IMG/VR virus record: IMGVR_UViG_3300011115_000316
Coordinates: 1 to 61,312 of that record
DNA: 61,312 nucleotides
Strand: one strand, 5' to 3'
Origin: a virus
This document shows positions 15,480 through 23,289 of this stretch, one piece after another. Each line of letters starts with the position of its first letter. The stretch's first letter is position 1. A program made the translations under genes and the position numbers. A model generated the notes under the pieces. The model ran no database searches. It saw only the letters and a list, made by a program, of their open reading frames with translations, and had not been told where the DNA came from.

Positions 15480-18016
15480 GTTGACTCTTTCGGTTGTTGC
15501 ATGGCTTGCGCCCTGCTCTTGGCAACATCGATGCCCATTTTGACCCCCGCTTCTTGCTGCTGTGCAGCCAGTTTCGCTTTGCTATCCTGTATCTGTGCAC
15601 CAACTTTCATCCCGGCAAGCTGGTTCTGCAACTGCGCCTTCTGCTGCTCCAGTTTTAGTTTGTCTGCTTGTGCAGTGGCATCAACAATCAGCTTCTTCTC
15701 CTGCATAGCCGCCTGCTGCGCCATCTGCTGGTTCTTAGACTGCAACTGCTGCATGGCAAGCTGGTTTTTCATCTGGGAGTCTTGGGCTTTAAGCTGCAAC
15801 TCCTGCTGCTTGATCTGCAACTCCTGCTGTTGCATTTGAATCAGCGGGTCTTGCTGGTTCTGTTGCGCTTGCTGCTGCGCGGCTTGCGCTTGGTTCTGTT
15901 GCAAGACCTGTTGCGCGGCTTGAGCCAACATGCCCGACAGCGCCGTTTCCACTTCCGGTGGAAGCTTCTCGTCTTGCGGCGGCATGGGCATGCCCAGTTG
16001 CTGCTCGATCTGCTGTCGATACTGGAAGCCAACGTGCTCTGCAAGGTGAGCCATCAGCGCCCCTTGAATAAGCGGAGCCTTGGGGCTTTGACCAATAATT
16101 TGCGTTATTGACGGGTCTTGCATCATGGCTTGGTGCACTGCAATGTGGGATTTATGATCCTGATACGAGAACGCTTTTACCGGCTCTCCTTTGATGATCA
16201 TCATGTTCTCAGTCACCGGGTCTAGCGGTTTCTGGTCATCGGGCAGGGGCACCAGCTTGTCGGCATTCTTGATCCCCAAGACCTCCAGCATGTTGCGGTG
16301 CAACTGCGGTAGGTCATAAATATCCGGAGCCATCTGTGCCATCTGAATCACAGCTTGGTACTGGACAACCCGCTGGCTCATGGTGGCCGCATTGGGGTCG
16401 CTGACGGGGATCACATCCACAGCGTCGTAGTCTTCCTTCTTAGCCTTCCTGTCGCCCACTTCAGGCTCATACGGATAGTCTGGGTCGGTGTAGTCCGCAA
16501 TGATGCGGGCCAGCAGCTTAAGCTCTTGTTTAAACGCCGCGTGCACCCGTGCCTGCACTGCCGTCATCACTTTAAGCTGGCGCTCCAACAAAGCCAGCGT
16601 TGTGCCCACAGGCGACTGCCCTGACATGTCGCTGATCTTCAGATCCGCAGTGGCGGCAAACCTGCGGCCTTCTTCTACGATGTTACCCAGCAGGGTGTAC
16701 AGAACTTGGCTGGGCTCCTTGTAGGGCAGCGGCAGGATGTTGTCCCGCATCACCCCAGAGCCAATGTCTACATCCCGCCACTCGCCGGGGGCAATGGGTG
16801 TGTCGTCGCCCTTGATTCGCAGCCCTCTGGTCTTGAGGCCACCGGGAAGGTTGGAAAGTGTTCCCGCGTCCACAAGCTGTCGCATAATGCTGGTAGCCGA
16901 CTTCGCGAACCCTCCGATGAGGTGGAACAGCCCAAACCCGTAAGCCCCAAAACCCGGGATGTATTGGTAGTGAACGAAGTGCTGTCGTTTAAGTCTAAGG
17001 TCGTCATCTTCTTCCCAGTTGCGGCGAATCGCCAAAACCTCGCCCGTACCCTTGATTAGAGTCACTACATAGGGCAGCATAATCCCGGTCTCTTCGCCGT
17101 CTTTGTCCGTGTCCTCAAACCCCTTCAGGTCAAGGTCTGCGTGGATCTCATACAGGATGAACCGGTCATCGTTTAGATCGCTGAACCCCGTCTCTTTGTC
17201 CTTGGCTTTCTCAATATCGGTGGTTTCTTTGGTTGGGTCACCGATGTCGCAGTCCCGGTAAAACCCCGCCTTCTGCAGCTTCAGTATCTCGTTCTTGGTC
17301 TTGTGCATCACGTGGGTGACGCGGTAGCAAGACTGGATGTCCGATGCTCCATAGGGCAGCAAGATGTCTTCTGCCGGGATGAATATGGAAGTCTGCCGGC
17401 CTAGGCTGGGGTCGTAGTAGACCTTCTTGAACGCGGAACCTGTGGCAGGAAGGCTCCACAGCATGCGCTCGTGCTCGGCCCTGAACTCGACCATCTTCTC
17501 CGTCAGTTGGTAGTTCATGTCTTCCTGAACACGAACCGCCGACTCTTTCTTCTCTCTGGTCTCTTTGCCAATGATCTTGGTCTTCACCGGGCCTGCCGCC
17601 GGGAAGGTCTCCGTAATGGTCTCGCTTTGAAAGCGTACAACCGCCTCGGTGATCATGGGGTGGAACACGCCGCAAGCGCCATTCCACGGCTCTGTGCGTT
17701 CTTCGTACTGCAGGCCCAGCAGTTTCAGACCTTCGGTGTAGGCTTTCTCCCAGTCCTTGCGCCCTGCTTTGTCGTTGTCGATCTCCGAAGTCAGGTCAGA
17801 ACTGAGGGACTGCATCGCCCCTTCGCCCATCTCCTCGGCCAGATTTGCGGAAAAGTCTCCGTCCTGTGCTGCATCCGGATCAATCTCGATCTCCATGCCG
17901 TCGAGCCCAATCTTCACGGACTCCGGATCAACGATCTCAATTTCAATAGCTTCATCCCCCATGTCGTCCAGACCCATAGGGGCTTGGTACAGCGCTTTAT
18001 CGATGTTGGTTGCCAT
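15476..18016 (-). CDS. Portal protein (846 aa)
   Basis: The dodecameric head vertex ring through which DNA is packaged and ejected. Recognised by the region RKDWEKAYTEGLKLLGLQYE, RTEPWNGACGVFHPMITEAV, SAFKKVYYDPSLGRQTS, FIPAEDILLPYGASDIQSCY and FAKSATSIMRQLVDAGTLSN plus LPGGLKTRGLRI, all characteristic of large podovirus portals, and by its place right after terL. The acidic N-terminus and a long Gln-rich, coiled-coil C-terminus (from about residue 690, QQAQQNQQDPLIQ onward) make it larger than the roughly 600-700 residues common in the family. The C-terminus may form the barrel reaching into the head. Confidence 0.9.
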   Translation of the reverse strand: MATNIDKALYQAPMGLDDMGDEAIEIEIVDPESVKIGLDGMEIEIDPDAAQDGDFSANLAEEMGEGAMQSLSSDLTSEIDNDKAGRKDWEKAYTEGLKLLGLQYEERTEPWNGACGVFHPMITEAVVRFQSETITETFPAAGPVKTKIIGKETREKKESAVRVQEDMNYQLTEKMVEFRAEHERMLWSLPATGSAFKKVYYDPSLGRQTSIFIPAEDILLPYGASDIQSCYRVTHVMHKTKNEILKLQKAGFYRDCDIGDPTKETTDIEKAKDKETGFSDLNDDRFILYEIHADLDLKGFEDTDKDGEETGIMLPYVVTLIKGTGEVLAIRRNWEEDDDLRLKRQHFVHYQYIPGFGAYGFGLFHLIGGFAKSATSIMRQLVDAGTLSNLPGGLKTRGLRIKGDDTPIAPGEWRDVDIGSGVMRDNILPLPYKEPSQVLYTLLGNIVEEGRRFAATADLKISDMSGQSPVGTTLALLERQLKVMTAVQARVHAAFKQELKLLARIIADYTDPDYPYEPEVGDRKAKKEDYDAVDVIPVSDPNAATMSQRVVQYQAVIQMAQMAPDIYDLPQLHRNMLEVLGIKNADKLVPLPDDQKPLDPVTENMMIIKGEPVKAFSYQDHKSHIAVHQAMMQDPSITQIIGQSPKAPLIQGALMAHLAEHVGFQYRQQIEQQLGMPMPPQDEKLPPEVETALSGMLAQAAQQVLQQNQAQAAQQQAQQNQQDPLIQMQQQELQIKQQELQLKAQDSQMKNQLAMQQLQSKNQQMAQQAAMQEKKLIVDATAQADKLKLEQQKAQLQNQLAGMKVGAQIQDSKAKLAAQQQEAGVKMGIDVAKSRAQAMQQPKEST

Positions 18017-18025
18017 TTGGTATCC

Positions 18026-19558
18026 TTAATAGTATGCGGCTTGTCTGCTGCGCCTAAATATCTTAGGCTCGTCTTGGCGGTCTGATTTTAGCGATATGAA
18101 CCCGCCGCGCCTATAGCGGCTCAGCGCCATTGTCACGCAGTCAACGTAGTCGTCATGCTCACCATTGGGAAATTCGGCGCACTCATTGATAACCTCGTGC
18201 GCCCACCGGAAGTCTGGGGCCCACACGACACCATCAAAAAGCAAGGGAGATACGGAGTTCACCCGCGCACGTTTATCATTTGACACCCCCGCAGCCCCCC
18301 GCGACGGGCTGTACTCTTCAACGCCAATGTCCATCTGCCGCAGTTCTTGAATGAGCGGAGCCCCGGCGGCTTTCTTCTCCACCAGCAAACACTCCGGCTC
18401 CCATTCCTTGTACTGCTCGAGCACGATCTCTTTAAGCTGTGGGAACTCCCACCGGTCTCTGATGGCGTTGAGCAGCATCAACTCGTGCCGATGGCTCTCT
18501 TCGTTGTACCAGACGCCCCACGTTGTGCACGCGCTGTAGTCGTTGTTGTTCTTGGTCTCGTGCGCGGTATCCCAAACCTGTAGGACAAACTCCATGTCAG
18601 GCGGATCTTCCTTCTCCCATATCTTCCACCAGTTGCGTTTAAGCAACGCCCCCTCTTCGCTGGTGGGCTCCTGCATGTACTGCGCAGACCAGTACTGTGG
18701 CTGCATGCCGGCCTTCTTTGCCAGAAGCTGGTCTATCGGCCACTGTGCGGGCCACAGGCTCTTGCCTGATGGGAGGATGGCTGGGAACCGGATCTCTTGC
18801 CACGGCAGTGCTGCGGGGTTCTGCTCTGCCCATGCCAGTGCGCGTCCGATGGGGTCTTTCTTCCCCCAGCGGGTTCCTATCATGACTATGCGCCCACCGG
18901 GCATCAAGCGCTGCATGGGGCCTACCTGCATGTACGTCCATGCCGTATCGAACGTAGCCTCCGGGTTGGCAAGCACCGCCTGCTCGGACACCAAGTCGTC
19001 AGCAATCAGTAAGTGTGCGCCGTGGCCGGCCACGTTAGCGCCAATGCCGATGGCAAGGTACTTGCCCCCAGAAGTCGTTGCCCAGTTGTCTGAGGCGGAC
19101 TTGTCCCGGGACACGATGGTGTGGGGAAAGATCTCGCGGTACTTGTCCGTGTCGATCATGTTGCGCACCTTGCGCCCAAAGTCCGCAGACAACGTAGAGG
19201 TGTGCGTTGCCATCATGATGTGATGGTGCGGGTGGTGGCCTAGGTACCAACCAATGAACAAGTACGCGATGGTCTCGGACTTCCCGAAGCGTGGGGGCAT
19301 ACTGACCGTCAGGCGTAACTCGTCGCCATTCTTGACGTTGTGCAGGGGGCCCCTCATATATCTATGGTGCGGGCCTTCCTTCCAGTCCGTGTACATGTAC
19401 GCGCAGAACTTCAGGAAATCGTCCCGGCACTCCTGCAACTTCTTTTTCTTCTCGAGCAACTCTAGCTCATCGAGCAGGGCAAGTTTCTCTGCCGCCGGCA
19501 TGTTCGGCAAGTCTGCAAGCAAGCGGGCAACACCTTCAGTCGTCAGTTCCTCAAGCAT
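18026..19558 (-). CDS. terL: Terminase large subunit (510 aa)
   Basis: DNA-packaging motor ATPase and headful nuclease. Walker A at about residues 87-94 (MPPRFGKSE), Walker B at about 183-188 (LLIADD), coupling motif MIGTRWG near 226-232. RNase H-like nuclease domain with Asp in VWDTAH (about 330), Glu in LLVEKKAAG (about 394) and Asp in HDDYVDC (about 469-473). All key residues are present and the length is normal. Overlaps terS by eight bases. Confidence 0.96.
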   Translation of the reverse strand: MLEELTTEGVARLLADLPNMPAAEKLALLDELELLEKKKKLQECRDDFLKFCAYMYTDWKEGPHHRYMRGPLHNVKNGDELRLTVSMPPRFGKSETIAYLFIGWYLGHHPHHHIMMATHTSTLSADFGRKVRNMIDTDKYREIFPHTIVSRDKSASDNWATTSGGKYLAIGIGANVAGHGAHLLIADDLVSEQAVLANPEATFDTAWTYMQVGPMQRLMPGGRIVMIGTRWGKKDPIGRALAWAEQNPAALPWQEIRFPAILPSGKSLWPAQWPIDQLLAKKAGMQPQYWSAQYMQEPTSEEGALLKRNWWKIWEKEDPPDMEFVLQVWDTAHETKNNNDYSACTTWGVWYNEESHRHELMLLNAIRDRWEFPQLKEIVLEQYKEWEPECLLVEKKAAGAPLIQELRQMDIGVEEYSPSRGAAGVSNDKRARVNSVSPLLFDGVVWAPDFRWAHEVINECAEFPNGEHDDYVDCVTMALSRYRRGGFISLKSDRQDEPKIFRRSRQAAYY

Positions 19559-20216
19559 TGCGGCGCTCGGCTACTATGCCGATTTCGGCATCCAGCGTCA
19601 TACCTTCGCCCTCGTTGCTGGCCTCTGGGATAACGAACGGTGCGGGCTCTGATACTGGCGTCACATCGGTGACAGCCGCTCCGTCTGCCGGCGACAAGAA
19701 CTTGGACAGGCGTAGGCGCAGGCGCTTCTCAACATCCTCTTCGCTGGCGTCGATCTTGGTAACTTCGACCCTGTCGGTGAACAGCGCCACCTCTGTGACA
19801 CTGCCAAGCATCTGCAAGGCTTTTAGGCGTATGCGGGCGTCGGGGTGTTTGGTTTCTTCAAGTATCTTTGAGACTGTGTAGCCCCGGAGTTCCTTGGCCT
19901 GATTGACAAATTCCCAATCGTAGGCGGTCAGCATGCCGGCCAAATGCTGCACTGCAGCAGGCGTCTTTATGGTGGCAAGCGCTGTGCGCTGCTTGGCGTT
20001 GTCTGTGTCGAAGTTCAGCGCGGTAAAGGCTTCCCGGGCGGCTGTCTGCTGGCTCTTGGCGTCGAGGTCCGCATCGGAGGGCACGCCTAGCTTCTCCAAC
20101 CAATCGCTGGTTCCAACTTGAGCGTCAAGGATGTCTGCTGGCGCAGCCTTCTCAAAAGAAATAAAGTCTCCGACCCCCGCAGGATCGGGCGTGAACCCAA
20201 CAAGATTGTCGAACAT
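19551..20216 (-). CDS. terS: Terminase small subunit (221 aa)
   Basis: Start at MFDNLVGFTPDP (base 20216), preceded by GGAGG; a GTG 51 bases upstream would add an unlikely basic leader. The protein has an all-helical central part (AAVQHLAGMLTAYDWEFVNQ, AKELRGYTVSKILEETKHPD), then the RLKALQMLGSVTEVALFTDR segment, the type of organisation seen in podovirus small terminases that recognise phage DNA for packaging. It is the first gene of the late leftward operon, overlapping terL by eight bases. Confidence 0.8.
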   Translation of the reverse strand: MFDNLVGFTPDPAGVGDFISFEKAAPADILDAQVGTSDWLEKLGVPSDADLDAKSQQTAAREAFTALNFDTDNAKQRTALATIKTPAAVQHLAGMLTAYDWEFVNQAKELRGYTVSKILEETKHPDARIRLKALQMLGSVTEVALFTDRVEVTKIDASEEDVEKRLRLRLSKFLSPADGAAVTDVTPVSEPAPFVIPEASNEGEGMTLDAEIGIVAERRNA

Positions 20217-20331
20217 GAACCTCCGCGTAAGCGTCAATATGTGCCGCCTCGTATTCGTAGTGTACACTCATCTCGTTATTTGTTTCTCCTTGATGGAGCG
20301 CGAAGCTCCTTATCGCGCCATAGCGCTCCTT

Positions 20332-20356
20332 AGCCCACCTTGGTGGGCTTTTTTTT
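20332..20356 (+). terminator. Rho-independent terminator on the plus strand
   Basis: AGCCCACC-TT-GGTGGGCT followed directly by eight T: an eight-pair GC-rich stem and a perfect U-tract in the rightward direction. No rightward gene is seen before it, so it probably stops antisense transcription through terS, or ends a short untranslated RNA starting in the terS leader. In the leftward direction it lacks a U-tract and would be a 5' leader hairpin. Confidence 0.85.
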
Positions 20357-20437
20357 GTTTGACAGAAAACCTCTGGTAAATTTTTATAGGGGGTGGGGGG
20401 TGTGTTGCAGAAAAGTAGCCGGGGGGTGCAGTGGCAG

Positions 20438-20465
20438 TGTTTTTACAAGATGCCGGGGATTTGCT
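20438..20465 (+). repeat. 28-bp direct repeat, copy 1
   Basis: Starts TGTTTTTACAAGATGCCGG and ends GGATTTGCT. Identical to 20490-20517; the copies start 52 bases apart. The end (CCGG..ATTTGCT) recurs in shorter form at 23590-23612. It lies upstream of the early promoter. Possible operator, replication iteron or phage-specific promoter element. Confidence 0.85.
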
Positions 20466-20489
20466 ACAAAAAGCATAGCAAAGGCACTA

Positions 20490-20517
20490 TGTTTTTACAA
20501 GATGCCGGGGATTTGCT
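20490..20517 (+). repeat. 28-bp direct repeat, copy 2
   Basis: Identical to 20438-20465. The 24 bases between the copies (ACAAAAAGCATAGCAAAGGC and flank) are AT-rich and do not form part of the repeat. Confidence 0.85.
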
Positions 20518-20625
20518 TGGAACAGTGTTATTGCCGCGCTGCCACAGCATCAATGCCAAGGGGTGATAGGGGTACGGTGGGGGTCGCAGAATCGAATGCC
20601 ACAGATACCGTGGAAAAGGTGCATA

Positions 20626-20634
20626 TGCTACAAT
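20626..20634 (+). promoter_or_regulatory. Early promoter with extended -10 (TGCTACAAT)
   Basis: TG-C-TACAAT matches an extended -10 for the host vegetative sigma factor, with transcription expected near 20641, about 75 bases before the first early gene. No good -35 is seen at the right distance, as is usual for extended -10 promoters. Two other early positions carry the same kind of signal (23694-23702 and 25533-25541). Confidence 0.6.
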
Positions 20635-20661
20635 GCAGTCACTCAGTAGGCATTCGGTCTA

Positions 20662-20693
20662 CCGGGTATCAACCCGGGAGAACGTGTTCTCCC
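20662..20693 (+). repeat. Leader double hairpin with element A0
   Basis: CCGGGT-ATCA-ACCCGG (20662-20677) runs into the perfect palindrome GGGAGAAC-GT-GTTCTCCC (20676-20693). The second is the first member of the A family seen after early genes. The two hairpins share two bases, so they compete or stack; they lie in the 5' leader of the first early mRNA. Confidence 0.8.
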
Positions 20694-20714
20694 AAGAAAC
20701 TAGGAGTTTTCACC

Positions 20715-21095
20715 ATGACAACCTTCCTCACCATCAATGCCAAGGCCTACACTGTGTTTGCAAAGATTGCCAAGCACATCGAAGCAAAAAGCCTTGGTTG
20801 GCAACTAACGCTGGCATCCGCCGGCATTCTCCCGGGCGACTATCGCCCGTTTGCAATTGCATACGTAGCCGAGGCCGGCGTGGCCCCTACGATGGGCCAA
20901 CGTGGCCTGACGTTCCAGAAGGACTCGAAGGAAGATTCACGAGTCAAGTATCTGGTGGCTGTCCTTACGGGCGCTGCCCAAGAGAAAGCTGCCGCCCGGT
21001 CTCTGTCCGCCGTGTCCGATCTGGACAAGGCGCTGAAGGCTTTCGGCAAGCTGTCCGCCGCCGACAAGAAAGCTTTCATGGCTAAGGCCAAGTGA
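20715..21095 (+). CDS. Early protein of unknown function (126 aa)
   Basis: MTTFLTINAKAYTVFAKIAK, then WQLTLASAGILPGDYRPFAI, ending with a basic helical tail (LDKALKAFGKLSAADKKAFM plus AKAK). The start is fixed by TAGGAGTTTTCACC directly upstream, the ribosome-binding sequence shared by other genes of this region. It is the first gene of the early operon and is followed by element A1. No family recognised; the position suggests host takeover. Confidence 0.75.
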   Translation: MTTFLTINAKAYTVFAKIAKHIEAKSLGWQLTLASAGILPGDYRPFAIAYVAEAGVAPTMGQRGLTFQKDSKEDSRVKYLVAVLTGAAQEKAAARSLSAVSDLDKALKAFGKLSAADKKAFMAKAK

Positions 21096-21101
21096 GAACG
21101 A

Positions 21102-21124
21102 CTCGGGGGAACGGTTCCCCCGAG
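21102..21124 (+). repeat. Element A1, intergenic hairpin
   Basis: Perfect arms CTCGGGGGAAC and GTTCCCCCGAG around a single G, starting seven bases after the upstream stop, then GTTTGG. As RNA this is a nine-pair stem with an ACGGU loop. Could end or process the upstream message. Confidence 0.85.
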
Positions 21125-21173
21125 TTTGGCAGTGAATTCCCCCGTGCAATCCTGCGCGTGGGGATCTTTGCGG

Positions 21174-21230
21174 GGTTTCAGCCTGAAGCTTTGCCGCGTG
21201 AGCGGCGGGCTTTGGAGTGCAACCGCACTA
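21174..21230 (+). repeat. Element C1, structured leader upstream of A2
   Basis: GGTTTCAGCCTG, a variable hairpin (AAGC ... GCCGC-GTGA-GCGGC ... GCTT), then TGGAGTGCAACCGCACTAC, in which AGTGC-AACC-GCACT is a second hairpin. The second copy (C2, 23239-23289) keeps both conserved blocks but has a different variable stem. GGTT of the first block can pair with the AACC loop. Confidence 0.75.
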
Positions 21231-21253
21231 CTTGGGGGAACGGTTCTCCCGAG
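21231..21253 (+). repeat. Element A2, intergenic hairpin
   Basis: Arms CTTGGGGGAAC and GTTCTCCCGAG. The two departures from perfect pairing are both G-U pairs if transcribed, which favours an RNA hairpin over a DNA palindrome. Directly follows element C1. Confidence 0.85.
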
Positions 21254-21292
21254 TTTCTCTGCCCTGATTCAAAGGGATTGTTTGGCGTTCAA

Positions 21293-21312
21293 GGCGCACA
21301 TCTGCGCTACGC
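21293..21312 (+). repeat. Element D1
   Basis: A 20-base sequence beginning GGCGCACATCTGCGC and ending TACGC, containing the hairpin GCGCA-CATC-TGCGC. An identical copy is at 26997-27016. Both lie just before a start codon region with a Shine-Dalgarno site. Confidence 0.8.
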
Positions 21313-21334
21313 TCTTACTTTTTAGGAGTACAGC

Positions 21335-21874
21335 ATGATTACCGCCATGCACGGCATCGGCGCGTATCGTGGACAGCGCAACCCGATCGCGCTGAGTCGC
21401 GCGCTCTCCGTCGCAATGTCCGGCGTGGAAATATGCGCATCCGATAAAGCTATCGGCGCGTTTGGGATCGTTATTTTGGGCGAGTCTCGGACCGTTTGGG
21501 ATCGCGATGTGTGGTCGGATTTGGATGCCAACGGCAATCGTATCGCCCATTACTTGGGCAATTGCATGGCTCCAAAATCGCAATGCGATTTTGAGAATTT
21601 TGCCGACGCCGCGCGCGAAAACGGCACCCTATACTGCGAGGTATGGATGCGTGCATCGGTGCTGCGCGCCGTGTGGATCAAACAATGGGCCGATGCGCGG
21701 ACAACGGCAGCTGCCCGGATTATCGCGCGCAACAGGCATGTGCCACTGTTAACAATCCGGGGACGCACCCGCATTGGAGAGGTGCTCGATGCACGGTTAG
21801 ATAGCGTAATTTTGCGCGAGGACACACACGGTACCAGCATGGGCGCTGCACTCATTGCAGCACTCAAGAAGTAA
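21335..21874 (+). CDS. Early protein of unknown function (179 aa)
   Basis: MITAMHGIGAYRGQRNPIAL, followed by SGVEICASDKAIGAFGIVIL, WSDLDANGNRIAHYLGNCMA and a C-terminal part with ARIIARNRHVPLLTIRGRTR. The start has TTTTTAGGAGTACAGC upstream, the shared early ribosome-binding sequence. Flanked by D1 upstream and A3 downstream. No family recognised. Confidence 0.75.
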   Translation: MITAMHGIGAYRGQRNPIALSRALSVAMSGVEICASDKAIGAFGIVILGESRTVWDRDVWSDLDANGNRIAHYLGNCMAPKSQCDFENFADAARENGTLYCEVWMRASVLRAVWIKQWADARTTAAARIIARNRHVPLLTIRGRTRIGEVLDARLDSVILREDTHGTSMGAALIAALKK

Positions 21875-21897
21875 CTGGGGGGAACGGTTCTCCCGAG
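21875..21897 (+). repeat. Element A3, intergenic hairpin
   Basis: Arms CTGGGGGGAAC and GTTCTCCCGAG, one G-G mismatch and one G-U pair, starting at the stop codon of the upstream gene and followed by TTTTGAC, so it could act as a weak terminator. Confidence 0.8.
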
Positions 21898-21953
21898 TTT
21901 TGACAACGGGTTAGCTGTGTGCCCTCTCACGCAGCAATTTCTAGGAGCTAATC

Positions 21954-22307
21954 GTGAACAGAAACAAACTGATAGTCCTTGCCGCCCACATCCGGCACAT
22001 CCTCGCACCCGGGTGCGAGGTGGGGGACGTGTGTATCTCGGACATGGGGGTGTCGATAAAACTCGACACCATCAAAGGTCGGCCAGACGCCGACCTTGTC
22101 ACGCTGCATGCGTGGCTGGATGAAGAGCACCCCGATATCTGGCACTTGCGTGCCACACGTGCAGATGGGACGACGCAGGCACGCTGGAGGTGCCAAGCGG
22201 GTGATCTCAGCGAAGACAGGGACTACGAGTCCGATCACAGGGCCGTCTGGCTCTGCGCCACAGTCAACGGATGGGAGGGCGCGTTCTGGCTGCGCCCCAT
22301 CGAATAA
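21954..22307 (+). CDS. Early protein of unknown function (117 aa)
   Basis: GTG start at 21954 preceded by TAGGAGCTAATC. MNRNKLIVLAAHIRHILAPG, CEVGDVCISDMGVSIKLDTI, then WLDEEHPDIWHLRATRADGT and VWLCATVNGWEGAFWLRPIE. Acidic with several Trp and Cys; no known motif. Between A3 and A4/B1. Confidence 0.72.
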   Translation: MNRNKLIVLAAHIRHILAPGCEVGDVCISDMGVSIKLDTIKGRPDADLVTLHAWLDEEHPDIWHLRATRADGTTQARWRCQAGDLSEDRDYESDHRAVWLCATVNGWEGAFWLRPIE

Positions 22308-22329
22308 CTCGGGAGAACGGTTCCCCCGA
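22308..22329 (+). repeat. Element A4, intergenic hairpin
   Basis: Arms CTCGGGAGAAC and GTTCCCCCGA with a single A-C mismatch, starting one base after the upstream stop codon. Followed immediately by element B1. Confidence 0.82.
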
Positions 22330-22333
22330 CAAA

Positions 22334-22385
22334 TCCGTGCCGGTGCGGTTCACCGGTGGTTAGTTAGCTATTTTAGGAGTACATC
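22334..22385 (+). promoter_or_regulatory. Element B1, hairpin leader with ribosome-binding site
   Basis: CCGTG, then hairpin CCGGTG-CGGTT-CACCGG (22340-22356), then TGGTTAGTTAGCTATTTTAG (part) and GGAGTACATC before ATG. The same hairpin, the TTAGTTAGCTA box and TTTAGGAG recur before four other early ORFs. It looks like a fixed translational leader cassette. Confidence 0.82.
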
Positions 22386-23102
22386 ATGCCCGGAGCAATC
22401 CTTTATCAAGGCCCGTCGCTGTTCGACGGCAAGCCAATCGTGGTGATTGCCATATGGCAATCAGCAAACTCGAAGACTGGCGACATGCTGCAGACCTACA
22501 TCATGCGCTCAGACATTGACCCGCGAGACGCCAACAAGTACGGCGAGGACGAGTCAATCTGCGGCCAGTGCCAGCACCGGGGTACGCCGACTCTTGACCC
22601 CACCAAAGCCCTCGCAGAAGAGCGGACGTGCTATGTGAACATAGGCCAAGGGCCGCTGATCGTGTTCAACGAGTTTATCGCTGGCAAGTATCCGGACTAC
22701 GCAAACACGGGAGATCGCCGTATGACAGGCGCAGGGCGCAATGTGCGCATCGGCACCTATGGCGACGGTGCTGCGGCACCCGACTACGTGTGGGACGACC
22801 TGCTGTTCGGGGCCAAGGGCCACACAGCCTACAGCCACAACGGTGGCGACCCGCAGCGCTACATGGTCAGTGCCGACACACTGGCGCAGGCGACGGTGGC
22901 TTGGTCTAACGGCTACCGCACGTTCAGGGTAGTGCGCAGCGTGGCAGAGATCGACCGCAAGCACGAGGCGCTGTGCCCTGCGAGCAAAGAGGCAGGCTAC
23001 AAGGCGACATGCACCACCTGTCTGCTGTGCGCCGGCACATCGTTGCGGGCCAAGAGCATCGCCATACCCGTGCACGGCAGCGGCGCTGTGCACTTCGAGT
23101 AA
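22386..23102 (+). CDS. DUF7227-like early protein with Cys clusters (238 aa)
   Basis: MPGAILYQGPSLFDGKPIVV, GDMLQTYIMRSDIDPRDANK, ICGQCQHRGTP, CYVNIGQGPLIVFNEFIAGK and a C-terminal CTTCLLCAG. The pattern S(L/F)xDGxPIVVxA.....KTGDM.QT.I.R.D..P.EA...G.D.SICG.C.HR and CYVNxGQGP is one I know from phage proteins grouped as DUF7227; their biochemical role is unknown. The Cys-rich segments suggest metal binding. Preceded by B1 and followed by A5. Confidence 0.78.
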   Translation: MPGAILYQGPSLFDGKPIVVIAIWQSANSKTGDMLQTYIMRSDIDPRDANKYGEDESICGQCQHRGTPTLDPTKALAEERTCYVNIGQGPLIVFNEFIAGKYPDYANTGDRRMTGAGRNVRIGTYGDGAAAPDYVWDDLLFGAKGHTAYSHNGGDPQRYMVSADTLAQATVAWSNGYRTFRVVRSVAEIDRKHEALCPASKEAGYKATCTTCLLCAGTSLRAKSIAIPVHGSGAVHFE

Positions 23103-23106
23103 GTAA

Positions 23107-23124
23107 CTCGGGAGTCGTTCCGAG
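23107..23124 (+). repeat. Element A5, shortened hairpin
   Basis: CTCGGGA-GTCG-TTCCGAG: a seven-pair stem (one G-U) with a GTCG loop, at the same position after a stop codon as other A elements but built from a shorter sequence. The structure is retained although much of the A sequence is lost. Confidence 0.7.
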
Positions 23125-23126
23125 AA

Positions 23127-23179
23127 ACCGTGCCGGTGCGGTTCACCGGCGGTTAGTTAGCTATTTTAGGAGCTACATC
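23127..23179 (+). promoter_or_regulatory. Element B2, hairpin leader with ribosome-binding site
   Basis: Same hairpin as B1 (stem 23133-23138 with 23144-23149, CGGTT loop), the GGTTAGTTAGCTATTTTAGG box and GGAGCTACATC before ATG 23180. One flanking base differs so that an outer G-U pair becomes G-C. The ORF it leads has only nine codons. Confidence 0.82.
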
Positions 23180-23209
23180 ATGGATCAAATCAAGGGTATC
23201 GGCTACTGA
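23180..23209 (+). CDS. Nine-residue mini-ORF under a complete B leader
   Basis: ATG to TGA encodes MDQIKGIGY. It has the full B leader and a good TTTTAGGAGCTACATC ribosome-binding site, as strong as those of the real early genes. It is followed after 30 bases by element C2. Either a truncated gene remnant, a leader peptide controlling the downstream structured region, or a real micropeptide. No evidence for translation beyond the signals. Confidence 0.4.
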   Translation: MDQIKGIGY

Positions 23210-23238
23210 CGCCGGATGGATATCTGGCGTAAGGTAGC

Positions 23239-23289
23239 GGTTCCAGCCTGTAGGCCCGTGACAGGGGCCTATGGAGTGCAACCGCACTA
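23239..23289 (+). repeat. Element C2, structured leader upstream of A6
   Basis: GGTTCCAGCCTG, hairpin TAGGCCC-GTGACAG-GGGCCTA, then TGGAGTGCAACCGCACTAC. The conserved blocks match C1 (one C/T difference), while the variable hairpin has an unrelated sequence and still pairs. Directly joined to A6. Confidence 0.75.

Larger units (their letters stand above)
20217..20714. promoter_or_regulatory. Divergent control region between late and early operons
   Basis: Almost 500 bases without a convincing gene of normal size. Leftward it carries the terS leader: three AAGGAG motifs spaced about 20 bases, a three-codon ATG-GCG-CGA-TAA mini-ORF and an ORF MSVHYEYEAAHIDAYAEV starting 51-55 bases before terS in another frame, none proved. 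Rightward it carries a canonical terminator (20332-20356), two exact 28-bp direct repeats (20438 and 20490), and an extended -10 promoter (20626-20634) followed by two adjacent hairpins (20662-20693). It is the only divergent promoter region in the genome. Confidence 0.75.

Noticed and set aside
22334-22385. tRNA T-arm (GGTTCACC in element B)
   Set aside because: The hairpin resembles a T-arm, but no acceptor, D or anticodon arms can be formed around any of the five copies. I saw no tRNA elsewhere in the window.
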